Shown here one piece after another: positions 18,168-26,718 of a stretch of 64,000 nt of DNA. Where the stretch lies: assembly GCA_963740835.1 (NCBI GenBank), contig CAVUFH010000001.1, positions 124,001-188,000 of the forward strand, read 5' to 3'. The notes beneath the pieces were generated by a model that made no database searches, was not told where the DNA came from, and saw only the letters and a program-made list of their open reading frames with translations. Source of the stretch: CAVUFH01 sp963740835 (GTDB lineage Bacteria > Actinomycetota > Acidimicrobiia > IMCC26256 > PALSA-610). Position numbers and translations under genes: made by a program. Positions within the stretch are counted from its first letter, which is position 1. Each line of letters opens with the position of its first letter.

Positions 18168-20234
18168 ATGATGGGATATCGCGTCGGAGTCGACGTCGGC
18201 GGCACGTTCACCGACGTCATCTGTGTCACGCCCGCCGGCGAGGTCGTTCTCGACAAGACGCCGACCACGCTCGACGACCAATCGCGCGGCGTCATGAACG
18301 GCCTCGGCCAACTCGCCGAGCGGTTCGGTTGCACGCTCGCCGAGTTCTGCTCGGACCTCGACATCCTCGTGCACGGCACCACGACCGCCGACAACACGAT
18401 GATTGAGATGAACGGCGCGGAGACGGGCCTGCTCGTCACCGAAGGTCACCGCGACGAGATCGAACTCCGCCGGTGCCACAAGGAAGAGATCTGGGACCCG
18501 AACTATCCGGGCCCCACACCCATCGCCCGCCGCCGCGCTCGCATCGCGATCGGCGAGCGGGTGAACTTCGAAGGCGCGGTGCTGAAGCCGCTCGACGAGG
18601 ACGCCGTGCGTCGGGGCGTGCAACGGCTGAAGAAGCTGGGCGTGCGCTCCATCGCGGTGATGTACCTCTTCTCGTTCGTCAATCCCGAGCATGAACGGCG
18701 CACGCGCGAGATCGTGCTCGAGGAGTACCCCGACGTCGAACACGTCTCGCTCTCGCACGAGGTGCTCCCCCGCGGGCCCGAGTTCGAGCGCGTCTCCACC
18801 ACGCTCGTCAACGCGTACGTCGCGCCCCGCATCGCCCACTACACCGGTCACCTGCAGAGCGAGCTCCGCCGCGCCGGCTACGGCGGACCGTTGCTGATCA
18901 TGCAGTCCACCGGCGGCGTGATGCCGCCGGAGTACGTCGCGCGACGTGCGGTCACCCTCCTCGCGTCCGGCCCGACCGGCGGCGTCATGGGCGCGACGCT
19001 CGCGTCCGAACGCGCCGAGCTCGGAGACTTCGTCGCGGTCGACATGGGCGGGACCAGCTTCGACATCTGCCTCGTGCGCGGTGCCCGCCCGCAGATCAAG
19101 ACCGATTGGAATTGGCGCTACCGCTACTACATCGGACTGCCGATGGTCGACGTCCAGAGCGTGGGCGCCGGTGGCGGCTCGATCGCACGGGTGCGTCAAG
19201 GTGCGTTGCTCGTCGGCCCCGAGTCCGCCGGCGCGGTGCCCGGCCCGGTGTGTTACGGGCGCGGCGGCGACCGCCCGACGGTGACCGATGCCGACGCCGT
19301 GCTCGGCTACCTGCCCACCGACGGCTTCGCGGGAGGCCGCATGCGCCTCGACGTCGACGCTTCGATCGCCGCGATCCTCCGCGAGGTCGCGGATCCCCTC
19401 GGCGTCGATCTCGTCGAAGCCACGTGGGGCATCCAGCGCATCGTGAACGCCAACATGGCCAACGCGACCCGCCAGGTGCTCGCCGGGCACGGCGCCGACC
19501 CCCGCCGGCTCTCGTTGATCGCGTACGGCGGCAACGGTGCGGTGCACGCGTGGGCGGTCGCGCGCGAACTCGGCATCGACCGCGTGCTCGTCCCGAAGGC
19601 GGCACCCGCGTTCTCCGCGCTCGGTGTGCTCGTCGCCGACTACGTCGTGGACTTGCTCCGCTCGTACGTAACCCCACTTTCACAAGTGGACCTCGGCCGG
19701 TTGCGCACGCTGATGTCGGAGCTCGCCGAAGAGGTCGACAAGGAGCTGGAGCCGGCCGGGCTCGACCCGCAAGCCATGGAGACGACGCTCTTTGTGCAGA
19801 TGTGCTACCCGGGCCAGAACTTCGACATGAGTGTGCCCGTGCCCGAAGGCACGATGCTCGACGAGGCCGGGCTGCTCGACCTGGCCGAGCGGTTCCACGA
19901 CCAGCACGCGGCCGAGCGGGGCTTCTGCTTCCGCAGCCAGCAACCGGTCGTGCGGGGCGTGCGGGTCGTCGCCCGGGGTCGCACGCAGAAGCCCGATCAC
20001 TTCGCCGAGGTCGGCGCGGTCACCGACGCGCAGCAGGCCCTGAAGGGCACCCGCACCGCCTTCTGGGGTGAGAACTGGTTCGACACACCGGTGTACGACG
20101 GACGCGTGCTGGGCTCCGGCGCCGAGGTGCGCGGCCCGGCGCTCATCGAAGAGCCGTTCACGGTCGTCGTGCTCCCGCCCGACGCGCTGGCGCGGCTCGA
20201 CGACATGGGCAACTACGTCGTCAGCCCGCAGTAA
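18168..20234 (+). CDS. Hydantoinase A/oxoprolinase-like subunit
   Basis: A 688-residue ATP-binding subunit of the ASKHA fold. The phosphate-1 loop GVDVGGTFTD opens the protein, HGTTTADNTMIE and MQSTGGVMPPE follow, the second nucleotide loop is AVDMGGTSFDICLV, and the glycine-rich GAGGGSIA and GPVCYGRGG segments are all family hallmarks. It is complete. It directly abuts HyuB (TGA then ATG), so the two are surely co-translated and form one enzyme. Whether the reaction is hydantoin or oxoproline hydrolysis or ATP-driven carboxylation cannot be told; no third (gamma) subunit is present. Confidence 0.92.
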   Translation: MMGYRVGVDVGGTFTDVICVTPAGEVVLDKTPTTLDDQSRGVMNGLGQLAERFGCTLAEFCSDLDILVHGTTTADNTMIEMNGAETGLLVTEGHRDEIELRRCHKEEIWDPNYPGPTPIARRRARIAIGERVNFEGAVLKPLDEDAVRRGVQRLKKLGVRSIAVMYLFSFVNPEHERRTREIVLEEYPDVEHVSLSHEVLPRGPEFERVSTTLVNAYVAPRIAHYTGHLQSELRRAGYGGPLLIMQSTGGVMPPEYVARRAVTLLASGPTGGVMGATLASERAELGDFVAVDMGGTSFDICLVRGARPQIKTDWNWRYRYYIGLPMVDVQSVGAGGGSIARVRQGALLVGPESAGAVPGPVCYGRGGDRPTVTDADAVLGYLPTDGFAGGRMRLDVDASIAAILREVADPLGVDLVEATWGIQRIVNANMANATRQVLAGHGADPRRLSLIAYGGNGAVHAWAVARELGIDRVLVPKAAPAFSALGVLVADYVVDLLRSYVTPLSQVDLGRLRTLMSELAEEVDKELEPAGLDPQAMETTLFVQMCYPGQNFDMSVPVPEGTMLDEAGLLDLAERFHDQHAAERGFCFRSQQPVVRGVRVVARGRTQKPDHFAEVGAVTDAQQALKGTRTAFWGENWFDTPVYDGRVLGSGAEVRGPALIEEPFTVVVLPPDALARLDDMGNYVVSPQ

Positions 20235-20260
20235 CCCATCGCCGTGCCGGACGCGCCCCG

Positions 20261-20641
20261 ATGATCGTCATCACGTTCCTGCTGCGCCGGCGGCCCGAAT
20301 GGTCGAGCGAGGCCTTCCACACGTACTGGCGCGAGCAACACGGACCGCTCGTGAAGCGTCACGCCGAAGCGCTCGGCATCCGGCGCTACATCCAGTTGCA
20401 CACGCGCGACGAGCCGCTCGGCCGCGCGATCGCCGAAGGCCGCGGTTGCGAGCCGACCGACTACGACGGCATCGCGCTCCTCTGGTTCGACGACGACGAT
20501 GCGCTCGTCGCGGCCGCGTCGACCCCGGGCGGTGTTACGGCTTCCGCGGCGTTGCTCGAGGACGAACAGAAGTTCATCGACCTCGCCCGCTGCCAGCTGT
20601 GGATCTCCGACGACGACACGGTCATCGGCACACGGCCATAG
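20261..20641 (+). CDS. EthD domain-containing protein
   Basis: A 126-residue protein of the dimeric alpha/beta-barrel superfamily. The signature is IVITFLLRRRPEWSSEAFHT followed by YWREQHGPLVKRHAEALGI, matching the EthD/ester-degradation accessory family. The C-terminal half (YDGIALLWFDDDDALVAA) completes the ferredoxin-like fold. EthD proteins support P450 or ring-degrading systems; precise role unknown. It lies 26 bases after HyuA and nine bases before the putative selenoprotein, suggesting one operon under the operator at 16216. Confidence 0.82.
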   Translation: MIVITFLLRRRPEWSSEAFHTYWREQHGPLVKRHAEALGIRRYIQLHTRDEPLGRAIAEGRGCEPTDYDGIALLWFDDDDALVAAASTPGGVTASAALLEDEQKFIDLARCQLWISDDDTVIGTRP

Positions 20642-20650
20642 GCTGAGCGG

Positions 20651-21184
20651 ATGGATCTGGCCGCACTCGGTGCCCTCTCGCTTTCCGACGCCACTGGTAC
20701 CAAGTACGAGCTCGGGCGGCTCTGGGACGACGAGACCATCGTCCTCGTGTTCCTCCGCCACTTCGGCTGACTGCACTGCCGCGAGCATGCTGCGCAGTTG
20801 CGTGAGCACTACGACGAGATCAAGCAACTCGGCGCCGACATCGTTGCGATCGGCACCGGCGACGAGCGCTACGCCGCCGCGTTCGTGAAGGACGAGCAGA
20901 TCCCGTACCGCGTCCTCGTCGACGACGACGCGCTCGCAGCGCGGGCCGCGTCGATCGAAACCGCGTCCTGGTTCCGGCTGCTGCATCCGCGCACCTGGAA
21001 GGCGACGCGCGCGACGAGCAAGCGCGGCTATCACGTCCACAAGGCCGGCAGGCGGGTGACCCAGCTCGGCGCGACATTCGTCATCGGGCCCGGCGACATC
21101 GTCCGCTACGAGCACCTCGACGGCGACAGCACCCACCACGCACCCGTCGACACGGTGATGGAGGTGCTGCGCGCGCGACGATGA
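20651..21184 (+). CDS. Peroxiredoxin-like (AhpC/TSA_2) putative selenoprotein, Sec at UGA codon 40
   Basis: Reading through one in-frame UGA (20768-20770) gives 177 residues of continuous thioredoxin-fold sequence. The strand TIVLVFLRHFG leads into U-L-H-C-REH, where relatives of the Prx-like 2 family carry C-x-x-C; so Sec replaces the first redox Cys exactly. Downstream the fold continues without defect (LGADIVAIGTGDERYAAAF, PYRVLVDDDALAARAASIE, TQLGATFVIGPGDIVRYEHL). A hairpin at 20773-20801 could act as SECIS. Ordinary gene callers would keep only the part after the UGA. Related SelL proteins use U-x-x-U. It probably reduces peroxides or disulfides. The alternative, a TGC-to-TGA error, cannot be excluded; no Sec-machinery gene is in the window. 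Confidence 0.72.
20773..20801 (+). promoter_or_regulatory. Possible bacterial SECIS hairpin
   Basis: Starting two bases after the UGA, GCA/UGC, CUGC/GCAG and GC/GC pair with one bulged base on each side, plus a closing G-U pair. The seven-base apical loop (20784-20790, AGCAUGC) has a G at its second position. Placement directly downstream of the UGA and a G near the loop start fit bacterial SECIS rules. The pairing was done by eye and GC-rich coding DNA folds easily, so this is suggestive only. Confidence 0.4.
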
Positions 21185-21188
21185 TCTG

Positions 21189-22007
21189 ATGCCGATTCGC
21201 GCAGTGATCTTCGACTTCTACGGCACGCTCGCCGAGAGCACCGGTGCCGGTCTCGCCTGGGCCGACCTGTTCTCGGAGATCGGCCACACGCTCTCGCAGG
21301 ATGCCATCGACCGGTTGTGGAACCAGGGCAACGACGGCGTCGAGCACGCGGAACACTCGCAATCGCGCGATCACTACGTCGCGTGGCAGCAGTCCCGGCT
21401 GCGCCAGATCATCGCGGAGAGCGGCGTCCCGGAGGGCGACGACGACCTGCTCTTCGCCCGCATGGGCGAACTGCTCGGGACGCAGGACCTCGCCGCGTAC
21501 CCGGAGTCGCGCGAGGTCCTCGGCGAACTCCGCGACCGCGGTCTCACGCTCGCGATCTGCTCGAACTGGAACTGGGACCTGCTCGAAGCGATCGACAACG
21601 CCGGCCTGACGGACACCGTTGACATCGTCGAGTCGTCCGCCTGGGTCGGCGCGCGGAAGCCTCACCCTCGCGTCTACGCGCACATGCTGGAGCGACTCGA
21701 CATCGACCCGGCCGACATCCTGTTCGTCGGCGACACCTGGACCTGCGACGCCGAGGGCCCCCGCGCCGCCGGCATGCGCCCCGTGTACCTCCGCCGCCCC
21801 CACTTCGGCGTCGACCGGACGCGGCCCGAGGCCGCCGACGACACCGGCGTCACCCACGCCGAGGACCTCACCGCCCTCCGCGCCCTCCTCCCCCTCGCGC
21901 CCGCGCTTGAAAATCCCGCGCACGCGGGCGCCTCGGCATCGCTCGCCAGCGTGGTTTCGCCATCAGAGTCGAATTCTCCGCGCTTGGCCCGATGTTCTCG
22001 ACTCTGA
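21189..22007 (+). CDS. HAD superfamily hydrolase
   Basis: A 272-residue haloacid-dehalogenase-type hydrolase. Motif I is AVIFDFYGTLAE; motif II is AICSNWNWD; motif III Lys lies in GARKPHPRVY; motif IV is ILFVGDTWTCDAEG. A four-helix cap lies between motifs I and II. It probably dephosphorylates a small metabolite. The last 40 residues (after LLPLAPA) look unlike HAD proteins and run into an inverted repeat at 21959-22011, so the natural C-terminus may be shorter or altered by an indel. It begins four bases after the selenoprotein stop, so it is likely in the same operon. Confidence 0.87.
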   Translation: MPIRAVIFDFYGTLAESTGAGLAWADLFSEIGHTLSQDAIDRLWNQGNDGVEHAEHSQSRDHYVAWQQSRLRQIIAESGVPEGDDDLLFARMGELLGTQDLAAYPESREVLGELRDRGLTLAICSNWNWDLLEAIDNAGLTDTVDIVESSAWVGARKPHPRVYAHMLERLDIDPADILFVGDTWTCDAEGPRAAGMRPVYLRRPHFGVDRTRPEAADDTGVTHAEDLTALRALLPLAPALENPAHAGASASLASVVSPSESNSPRLARCSRL

Positions 22008-22011
22008 TGGC
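21959..22011. terminator. 14-bp perfect inverted repeat between convergent genes
   Basis: GCCATCAGAGTCGA and TCGACTCTGATGGC pair perfectly around a 25-base loop. The right arm covers the HAD stop codon (22005-22007), and the convergent DUF4037 gene ends at 22054. A second small GC hairpin (CCCGCG/CGCGGG) lies at 21915-21928. A bidirectional terminator is likely, although the repeat arms are less GC-rich than their surroundings. Confidence 0.45.
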
Positions 22012-22053
22012 AACTCCGCAACAAGGTGCACGGGGACGAGGAGTGACTTGCTG

Positions 22054-23115
22054 TCAGTCGACCTCGTACACCGCGTCGGCAGCGCGTCGGACGAGGTCGG
22101 GGGATTGGAGCACGTCGGTGTTGTCGACCCACTGATCGATCGCGCCGACGCCGTGTGGAAGGCGCGCGACTTCGGGGTCGTCGATCGCGGCGTAACAGGC
22201 GTCGGCGTAGCGTCGGGAACCCAACACGAGGAACGGGCGCTTGAAGTACGGGCGGACCGATGCACCGATCGGCTCGACGATGCCGAGCGCGTCGAAGCGG
22301 GCCGCGATTTGTTCCATGACCGAGCTCAGTGCCTGCTCGCGTACCGACCACTGCCGCGCATGGAGCGCCGCCAGCACATCCGGAACGAGGTCCGGTGCAC
22401 TCGGCAACCGTGCGAACGCGGTCCCCAGCCACTTGCTGTACGGCGCGTACTCGCGTTCGATCAGGAAGCCGAGGCGCATCACGTCGCGGACGAGGCGCGC
22501 GGTGACGACTGCGGAACCGGTGTCGTCACCGACCTGCGCACAGCGTCCGGCGAATGCCTCTTCCTGGGCGATGCGTTGCCACTGGCAGCCCAGGACGTAC
22601 AACCAGACCGCGTCCGGGTACCACGTCAGGTTGTGGCGCGCGGCGCTGACCGCGCCGGGTCCGTCCTCGAACACTGCGCCCGCAGTGAGCGCGCGGAGAT
22701 GCTGCGTCGGAATCCGCAGCCAATCGCCCGCGCGCATCGGAGCGCGGGGATCGCATCCGAGCCGGCGATCGAACTCCTCGGCGACGCTGGTGAACAGCAC
22801 CTGATGGCGTACCGGTGCATCGTCACGGCGCGGGTACCGCGTCGCATACCCACGGAACGTGTCCGGGATCGCCCGCTCGATGGCGTCGATCAACTCGCGA
22901 CGCCCGCTTCGGTCGAGGCCGTCGGCGAACACGAACACCTTGGGCCCCCAGCCGTGGTCGGTCGACTGTTCGGTGTCGAAGCCGAACACCTCCGACCCTT
23001 CGGCGAGCAACGCCGCGGCACGCTCGGCGGGAGGCAGGTACGGGTCGAGGATCGGCGCGACCACCTCGAACCAGTAGTCGCGCGCGAGCTCGATTCCGGG
23101 CACGAACGCGGGCAT
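22054..23115 (-). CDS. DUF4037 nucleotidyltransferase-like protein
   Basis: A 353-residue protein. The N-terminal third has a nucleotidyltransferase-like core: GSEVFGFDTEQSTDHGWGPK with acidic residues placed as in the polymerase beta fold, then KVFVFADG. The remaining helical part carries HNLTWYPDAVWLYVLGCQWQ and ends LQSPDLVRRAADAVYEVD. This matches DUF4037 proteins of Actinobacteria, whose substrate is not known. It is divergent from the GNAT gene, with 39 bases between starts, and convergent with the HAD gene. Confidence 0.8.
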   Translation of the reverse strand: MPAFVPGIELARDYWFEVVAPILDPYLPPAERAAALLAEGSEVFGFDTEQSTDHGWGPKVFVFADGLDRSGRRELIDAIERAIPDTFRGYATRYPRRDDAPVRHQVLFTSVAEEFDRRLGCDPRAPMRAGDWLRIPTQHLRALTAGAVFEDGPGAVSAARHNLTWYPDAVWLYVLGCQWQRIAQEEAFAGRCAQVGDDTGSAVVTARLVRDVMRLGFLIEREYAPYSKWLGTAFARLPSAPDLVPDVLAALHARQWSVREQALSSVMEQIAARFDALGIVEPIGASVRPYFKRPFLVLGSRRYADACYAAIDDPEVARLPHGVGAIDQWVDNTDVLQSPDLVRRAADAVYEVD

Positions 23116-23154
23116 CGACTCGACGCTATCCGTCGGTTCCGAGAGACTCCGTTG

Positions 23155-23976
23155 ATGGAAACCGACGAACCACTCGAGACGGGCTACGGGCCCGGTGCAC
23201 CGCGCGGCGACAACCTGCTGAACGACTTCGTCCAGGGCGAGGCGGACGCATTCTCGGAGCTTGCTCGCGCGCGTGGCGACCGCGTGGCCGAGGACGACGA
23301 GTTCGGACTCATGCTCACGGACGGCGGGTCACCGACCCCATTCGGGAACGTCGCGGTCTTGCGGCGTCCGCTCGCCGATGCCGAGTGGACCGAGGCCGCA
23401 CGCCGCATGCACACGTTCTATGCAAAGCAGGACGGCGGCCCGTTCATGACGTTCTCGGGCTGGCCCACGCCCGACGTGCGCCGTCTCGGCTTCGGCGCGA
23501 TCGGGCACCCGCCGCTGATGCTCAGGCCCACCGGTCCGGTCGACCAGCCCGATCCCGACGCCTTCACGGTGCTCGCCGTCACCGACGCGGAGACCGCGGC
23601 AACATACGAGCGCGTGCTCATCACCGGCTATCCGGTGCCCGAGCTCGACGCCGATGCGTCCGGTTCGTTCCTCGGTCCGCAGTTCGACACCACGTCGCGC
23701 TGGCACCACTTCATCGGCCTGCTCGACGACCGTCCGGTTGCAACCGGATCCGGCTACGTCGATGACCATCACGTGCACGTCGAGTTCATCTCGACACTCG
23801 AGGAGTGCCGCGGCCGCGGTGTCGGATACGCGATCACCGCGGCCGCGACGCTCGCCGCGCCGGACCGGCCGGCGTTGCTGATCGCGAGCGACCTCGGGCA
23901 GCCCGTGTACCGGCGCCTCGGCTACTTGCCCCTTTCACGGTTCACGCTGTGGGCCGGGCACCGAAGCCGGGGCTGA
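23155..23976 (+). CDS. GNAT family N-acetyltransferase
   Basis: A 273-residue protein. The N-terminal 150 residues (LNDFVQGEADAFSELAR, MTFSGWPTPDVRRLGFG) are a divergent first module. The C-terminal GNAT fold is clear: RWHHFIGLLDDRPVATGSG, then VHVEFISTLEECRGRGVGYA, the acetyl-CoA loop with the RGRGVG pattern, and QPVYRRLGYLPLSRFTLW. The acceptor is unknown. ATG 23155 lies 39 bases from the divergent DUF4037 start. The acyl-CoA ligase follows almost directly. Confidence 0.83.
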   Translation: METDEPLETGYGPGAPRGDNLLNDFVQGEADAFSELARARGDRVAEDDEFGLMLTDGGSPTPFGNVAVLRRPLADAEWTEAARRMHTFYAKQDGGPFMTFSGWPTPDVRRLGFGAIGHPPLMLRPTGPVDQPDPDAFTVLAVTDAETAATYERVLITGYPVPELDADASGSFLGPQFDTTSRWHHFIGLLDDRPVATGSGYVDDHHVHVEFISTLEECRGRGVGYAITAAATLAAPDRPALLIASDLGQPVYRRLGYLPLSRFTLWAGHRSRG

Positions 23977-23978
23977 GG

Positions 23979-25638
23979 TTGGCCGGAGTCGCCCCACCGC
24001 GCTTCCGGGAGATCGTCGACCCCGCCACCGCGGCGGCGTACCGCGCCACCGGCTGGTGGGGCGACACGACGCTGGCCGGTCGGGTGACCGATCACGCGGC
24101 GGCGCGGCCCGATCACGTCGCCTACGCGACCGACCGCGGCGCGATGACCTGGCGCGCGCTCGACGAATGCTCGGATCGCATCGCCGGCACGCTCCTCGAG
24201 GTCGGCGCGCTACCCGGTGAACGCATCGGCGTCCTGCTTCCAGACGGCGCGAGCGTGCACGCCGCGTACCTCGCGTGCGAGAAGGCCGGCGTCACCGTCG
24301 TCGGCATCGGGGCCCGCGCCGGGACGCGCGAGATCCGGCACCTGCTCGGCCGCACCGCCGCGTCCACACTCGTCACGCACGCGGAGTTCCGTGACGAACC
24401 GGCGACTGCGCTCGTCGCCGCGCTCGCGGCGGAAGGCACCGCGTTGCGGCACCACGTCGTGATCCCCGCGTTCGAACGCACGCCTGACGCGGCGATCGTG
24501 GTCGACGGCGTCGCGAGCGATGCGGAGCCGATCACCGCCGCGACCCGCGACCAGCGCGCCATGGGTCCCGACGACTTGTTCCTCGTGAACTCGACGTCCG
24601 GCACCACGGGGTTGCCCAAGGTCGTGATGCACACACAGAACCGATGGCATTACTTCCACCAGGTCGCGGCGCGGCACGGCGGACTCCGCACCGACGACGT
24701 GTTCCTCTCGGCCATCCCGGCGCCCTTCGGCTTCGGCATCTGGACCGCGCACTCGACGCCGATCCACCTGGGGGCGACATGCGTCATACCCGAGCCTTTC
24801 AGTGCACGAACGGTGGCCGCGCTCATCGAACAGCGATCGGGTGACCGTGCTCTGCTGTGTCAGCACCCAATTCATCATGATGCTCAACTCCGAAGCACTC
24901 GATGAGTTCGATCTGTCGTCACTGCGAGTGATGTTCACGGGCGGCGAGGCGGTGCCGTACGCACGCGCGGAGGAGTTCGAACAGCGCACCGGCTGCCGCA
25001 TCCTGCAGTTCTACGGTTCCAACGAGACCGGCCTGTTGAGCGGCACGACGATCGACGACACGACGCAACGCCGGCTCTCGACCGCCGGCCGCGTGGTCGC
25101 TGACATGCACGTCCGGCTGTTCGACGGCGACCGCGACGTGACCGACTCGGGCTCCGGCCAACCTGCATGCCGCGGCCCCGCGACCAGTGTCGGGTACCTC
25201 GACGACCCCGCCGGCAACGCGGAGCTCTTCACCAGCGACGGTTGGATGCGGATGGGTGACCTGTGTCGCATCGACGCCGACGGTTACCTCACCGTGGTCG
25301 GCCGCACTTCGGACGTGATCATCCGCGGCGGCAAGAACATCAGTGCGGCCGAAGTAGAAGCAGAGGTCGCAACTCACGCGGCCGTCGAGCTCGTCGCCGC
25401 AGTGCCGATGATCGATCCACTGTTTGGCGAACGGGTGTGCGTGTACGTGCAGCTCGGACCCGGTCGTGAGCTCGACCTCGACGAGCTGGTCCGGCACTTG
25501 CTCGCCCGTGGCGTCGGGAAGGAGCTGCTGCCCGAACGCCTGATCGTCGTCGAGGAGATGCCGCTCGCTTCGGGCGCCAAGGTCGCGAAGGGGGAGCTGC
25601 GCGCCGACCTCGAAGCCCGGCTGCGTAACGAACCGTGA
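23979..25638 (+). CDS. Acyl-CoA synthetase (class I adenylate-forming), with one frameshift
   Basis: About 552 residues from two frames. The first reaches about 24840 and holds the AMP loop VNSTSGTTGLPKVVMHTQNR. The second begins at VTVLCCVSTQFIMML and holds LQFYGSNETGLLSG, GDLCRIDADGYLTVVGRTS, IIRGGKNISAAEVEAEV and the C-terminal lysine segment SGAKVAKGELR. The +1 shift lies in GATCGGGTGACC. The layout resembles cyclohexanecarboxylate/benzoate-type CoA ligases. TTG 23979 has GGGG eight bases upstream; GTG 23949, overlapping the GNAT gene, is the alternative start. It supplies a CoA ester for beta-oxidation. Confidence 0.82.
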
Positions 25639-25649
25639 CGAGCGTGCCG

Positions 25650-26282
25650 TCAGATCCCGAGCTTCGTCGCCCGCACGGTCGCGATCGCCTCGGGCGTGCC
25701 TTCGTAGTGGACGTCGGCCGCTTCCTGCCGCCCCGACATGAACAGCACGAGCTCACCCGGTGTGCCGTCGATCACGACGAACGGATCGGCCTGCTTCACG
25801 AGCCGCTCGCGGCCGTCGGGTGTCTTCAGCAGCAGTCCCGCGCCCTTGAGCTTGCGCTTGGCCATGAAGCTGCTCGTCTTCAGCGACGCCCAGAGGATCT
25901 CGTCGACCTCGGGGTCGGGCGGGCGCGGACCCTGCCCGTTCGCTCGACGCACGTCTTCGTGGTGAATCCAGTTCTCGACGACATTGAGCGAGGCCATCGG
26001 GCCGACGCGGAAGTACTTGGGCGGCCCGCCTCGCAACTCGGTGAGCATCGGCTCGTAGCCCTTGGCCTTGTACTCCTCCATCACCGTCTGCATATGCCGT
26101 GCGAACGGTCCGGGGAGGATGATGCCGGCCGCCGCGTCCGGACGCTTCTCCCGAGCGAGTAAGTGGGCTGCGAGGTCGGCCGTGAGCCAACCCACGCACA
26201 ACGTCGGCGCTTCCGGTCCGGTTTCGACGAGCGTGTCGCACAGCGCGGCACGTTCCTTCAGCAACACGTCAACTGCGCTCAT
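25650..26282 (-). CDS. TIGR03085-like metal-binding (mycothiol-dependent maleylpyruvate isomerase-fold) protein
   Basis: A 210-residue DinB-fold protein. An N-terminal helix with ERAALCDTLVETGPEAPTLC precedes the tight core WLTADLAAHLLAREKRPDAA, whose His is a metal ligand, and ENWIHHEDVRRANG holds the second His pair. This arrangement is the actinobacterial TIGR03085 family, related to mycothiol-dependent enzymes. The C-terminus (VVIDGTPGELVLFMSGRQ) is an SCP2-like strand set. Reaction unknown. It converges on the ligase (11-base gap) and is 11 bases downstream of a VOC gene on its strand. Confidence 0.82.
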   Translation of the reverse strand: MSAVDVLLKERAALCDTLVETGPEAPTLCVGWLTADLAAHLLAREKRPDAAAGIILPGPFARHMQTVMEEYKAKGYEPMLTELRGGPPKYFRVGPMASLNVVENWIHHEDVRRANGQGPRPPDPEVDEILWASLKTSSFMAKRKLKGAGLLLKTPDGRERLVKQADPFVVIDGTPGELVLFMSGRQEAADVHYEGTPEAIATVRATKLGI

Positions 26283-26293
26283 CGTGTACGACC

Positions 26294-26695
26294 TCAGTTC
26301 GCGTAGGACCGGAGCTCGATAGTGTTGCCATCGGGATCGTGGACGTACAGGCTCGACGCATACCCCTGAGCGCCGAACAACATGTCGCCGCGGTGCGCAT
26401 CGGGGAACTCACGCGCCAACGCGTCGAGGTCCGCCGGTTCGATCACCAGGCACACGTGATCGACGTTGGTGCCGTCGGGCGCGCCCGCGAAGTCGCGGCC
26501 GAACAAGTCGATGATCGTCGTCGGCGTGATGCGCACCGACGGGAACGGCGCGTCGCCGCGCCGCCACTCGTCGACCCGTTCCGGCTCCAGGCCGAGCGTG
26601 TCGCAGTAGAACGACAACGATTTCTCCAAGTCCGCGCACCGGAACACGACGTGGTCGAGCCCGACGACTTGGACGAGCGGGGTTCCATGGGGCAT
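26294..26695 (-). CDS. VOC family protein
   Basis: A 133-residue vicinal oxygen chelate protein. VVGLDHVVFRCADLEKSLSF supplies the first metal His, THV-like NVDHVCLVIEP the second, and YVHDPDGNTIELRSY the C-terminal Glu, so the metal site looks complete. Relatives include glyoxalase, fosfomycin resistance and methylmalonyl-CoA epimerase-type proteins; the short length suggests a dimer. It lies between the third acyl-CoA dehydrogenase and the TIGR03085-like gene on the minus strand, probably in one operon. Confidence 0.83.
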   Translation of the reverse strand: MPHGTPLVQVVGLDHVVFRCADLEKSLSFYCDTLGLEPERVDEWRRGDAPFPSVRITPTTIIDLFGRDFAGAPDGTNVDHVCLVIEPADLDALAREFPDAHRGDMLFGAQGYASSLYVHDPDGNTIELRSYAN

Positions 26696-26718
26696 GGACC
26701 AACGCTACCGGCGGGAGA

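Noticed and set aside
16530..19547. A 1005-codon open frame on the minus strand opposite HyuB and HyuA
   Set aside because: It is antisense to clear family genes; its translation is rich in Arg, His, Val and Asp with no domain pattern, as expected from opposite-strand reading of high-GC codons.
22044..22056. TGAC-TTGCT-GTCA, resembling the shared operator
   Set aside because: The spacer is five bases, the flanking symmetry is missing, and it lies at the 3-prime ends of two convergent genes rather than in a promoter.
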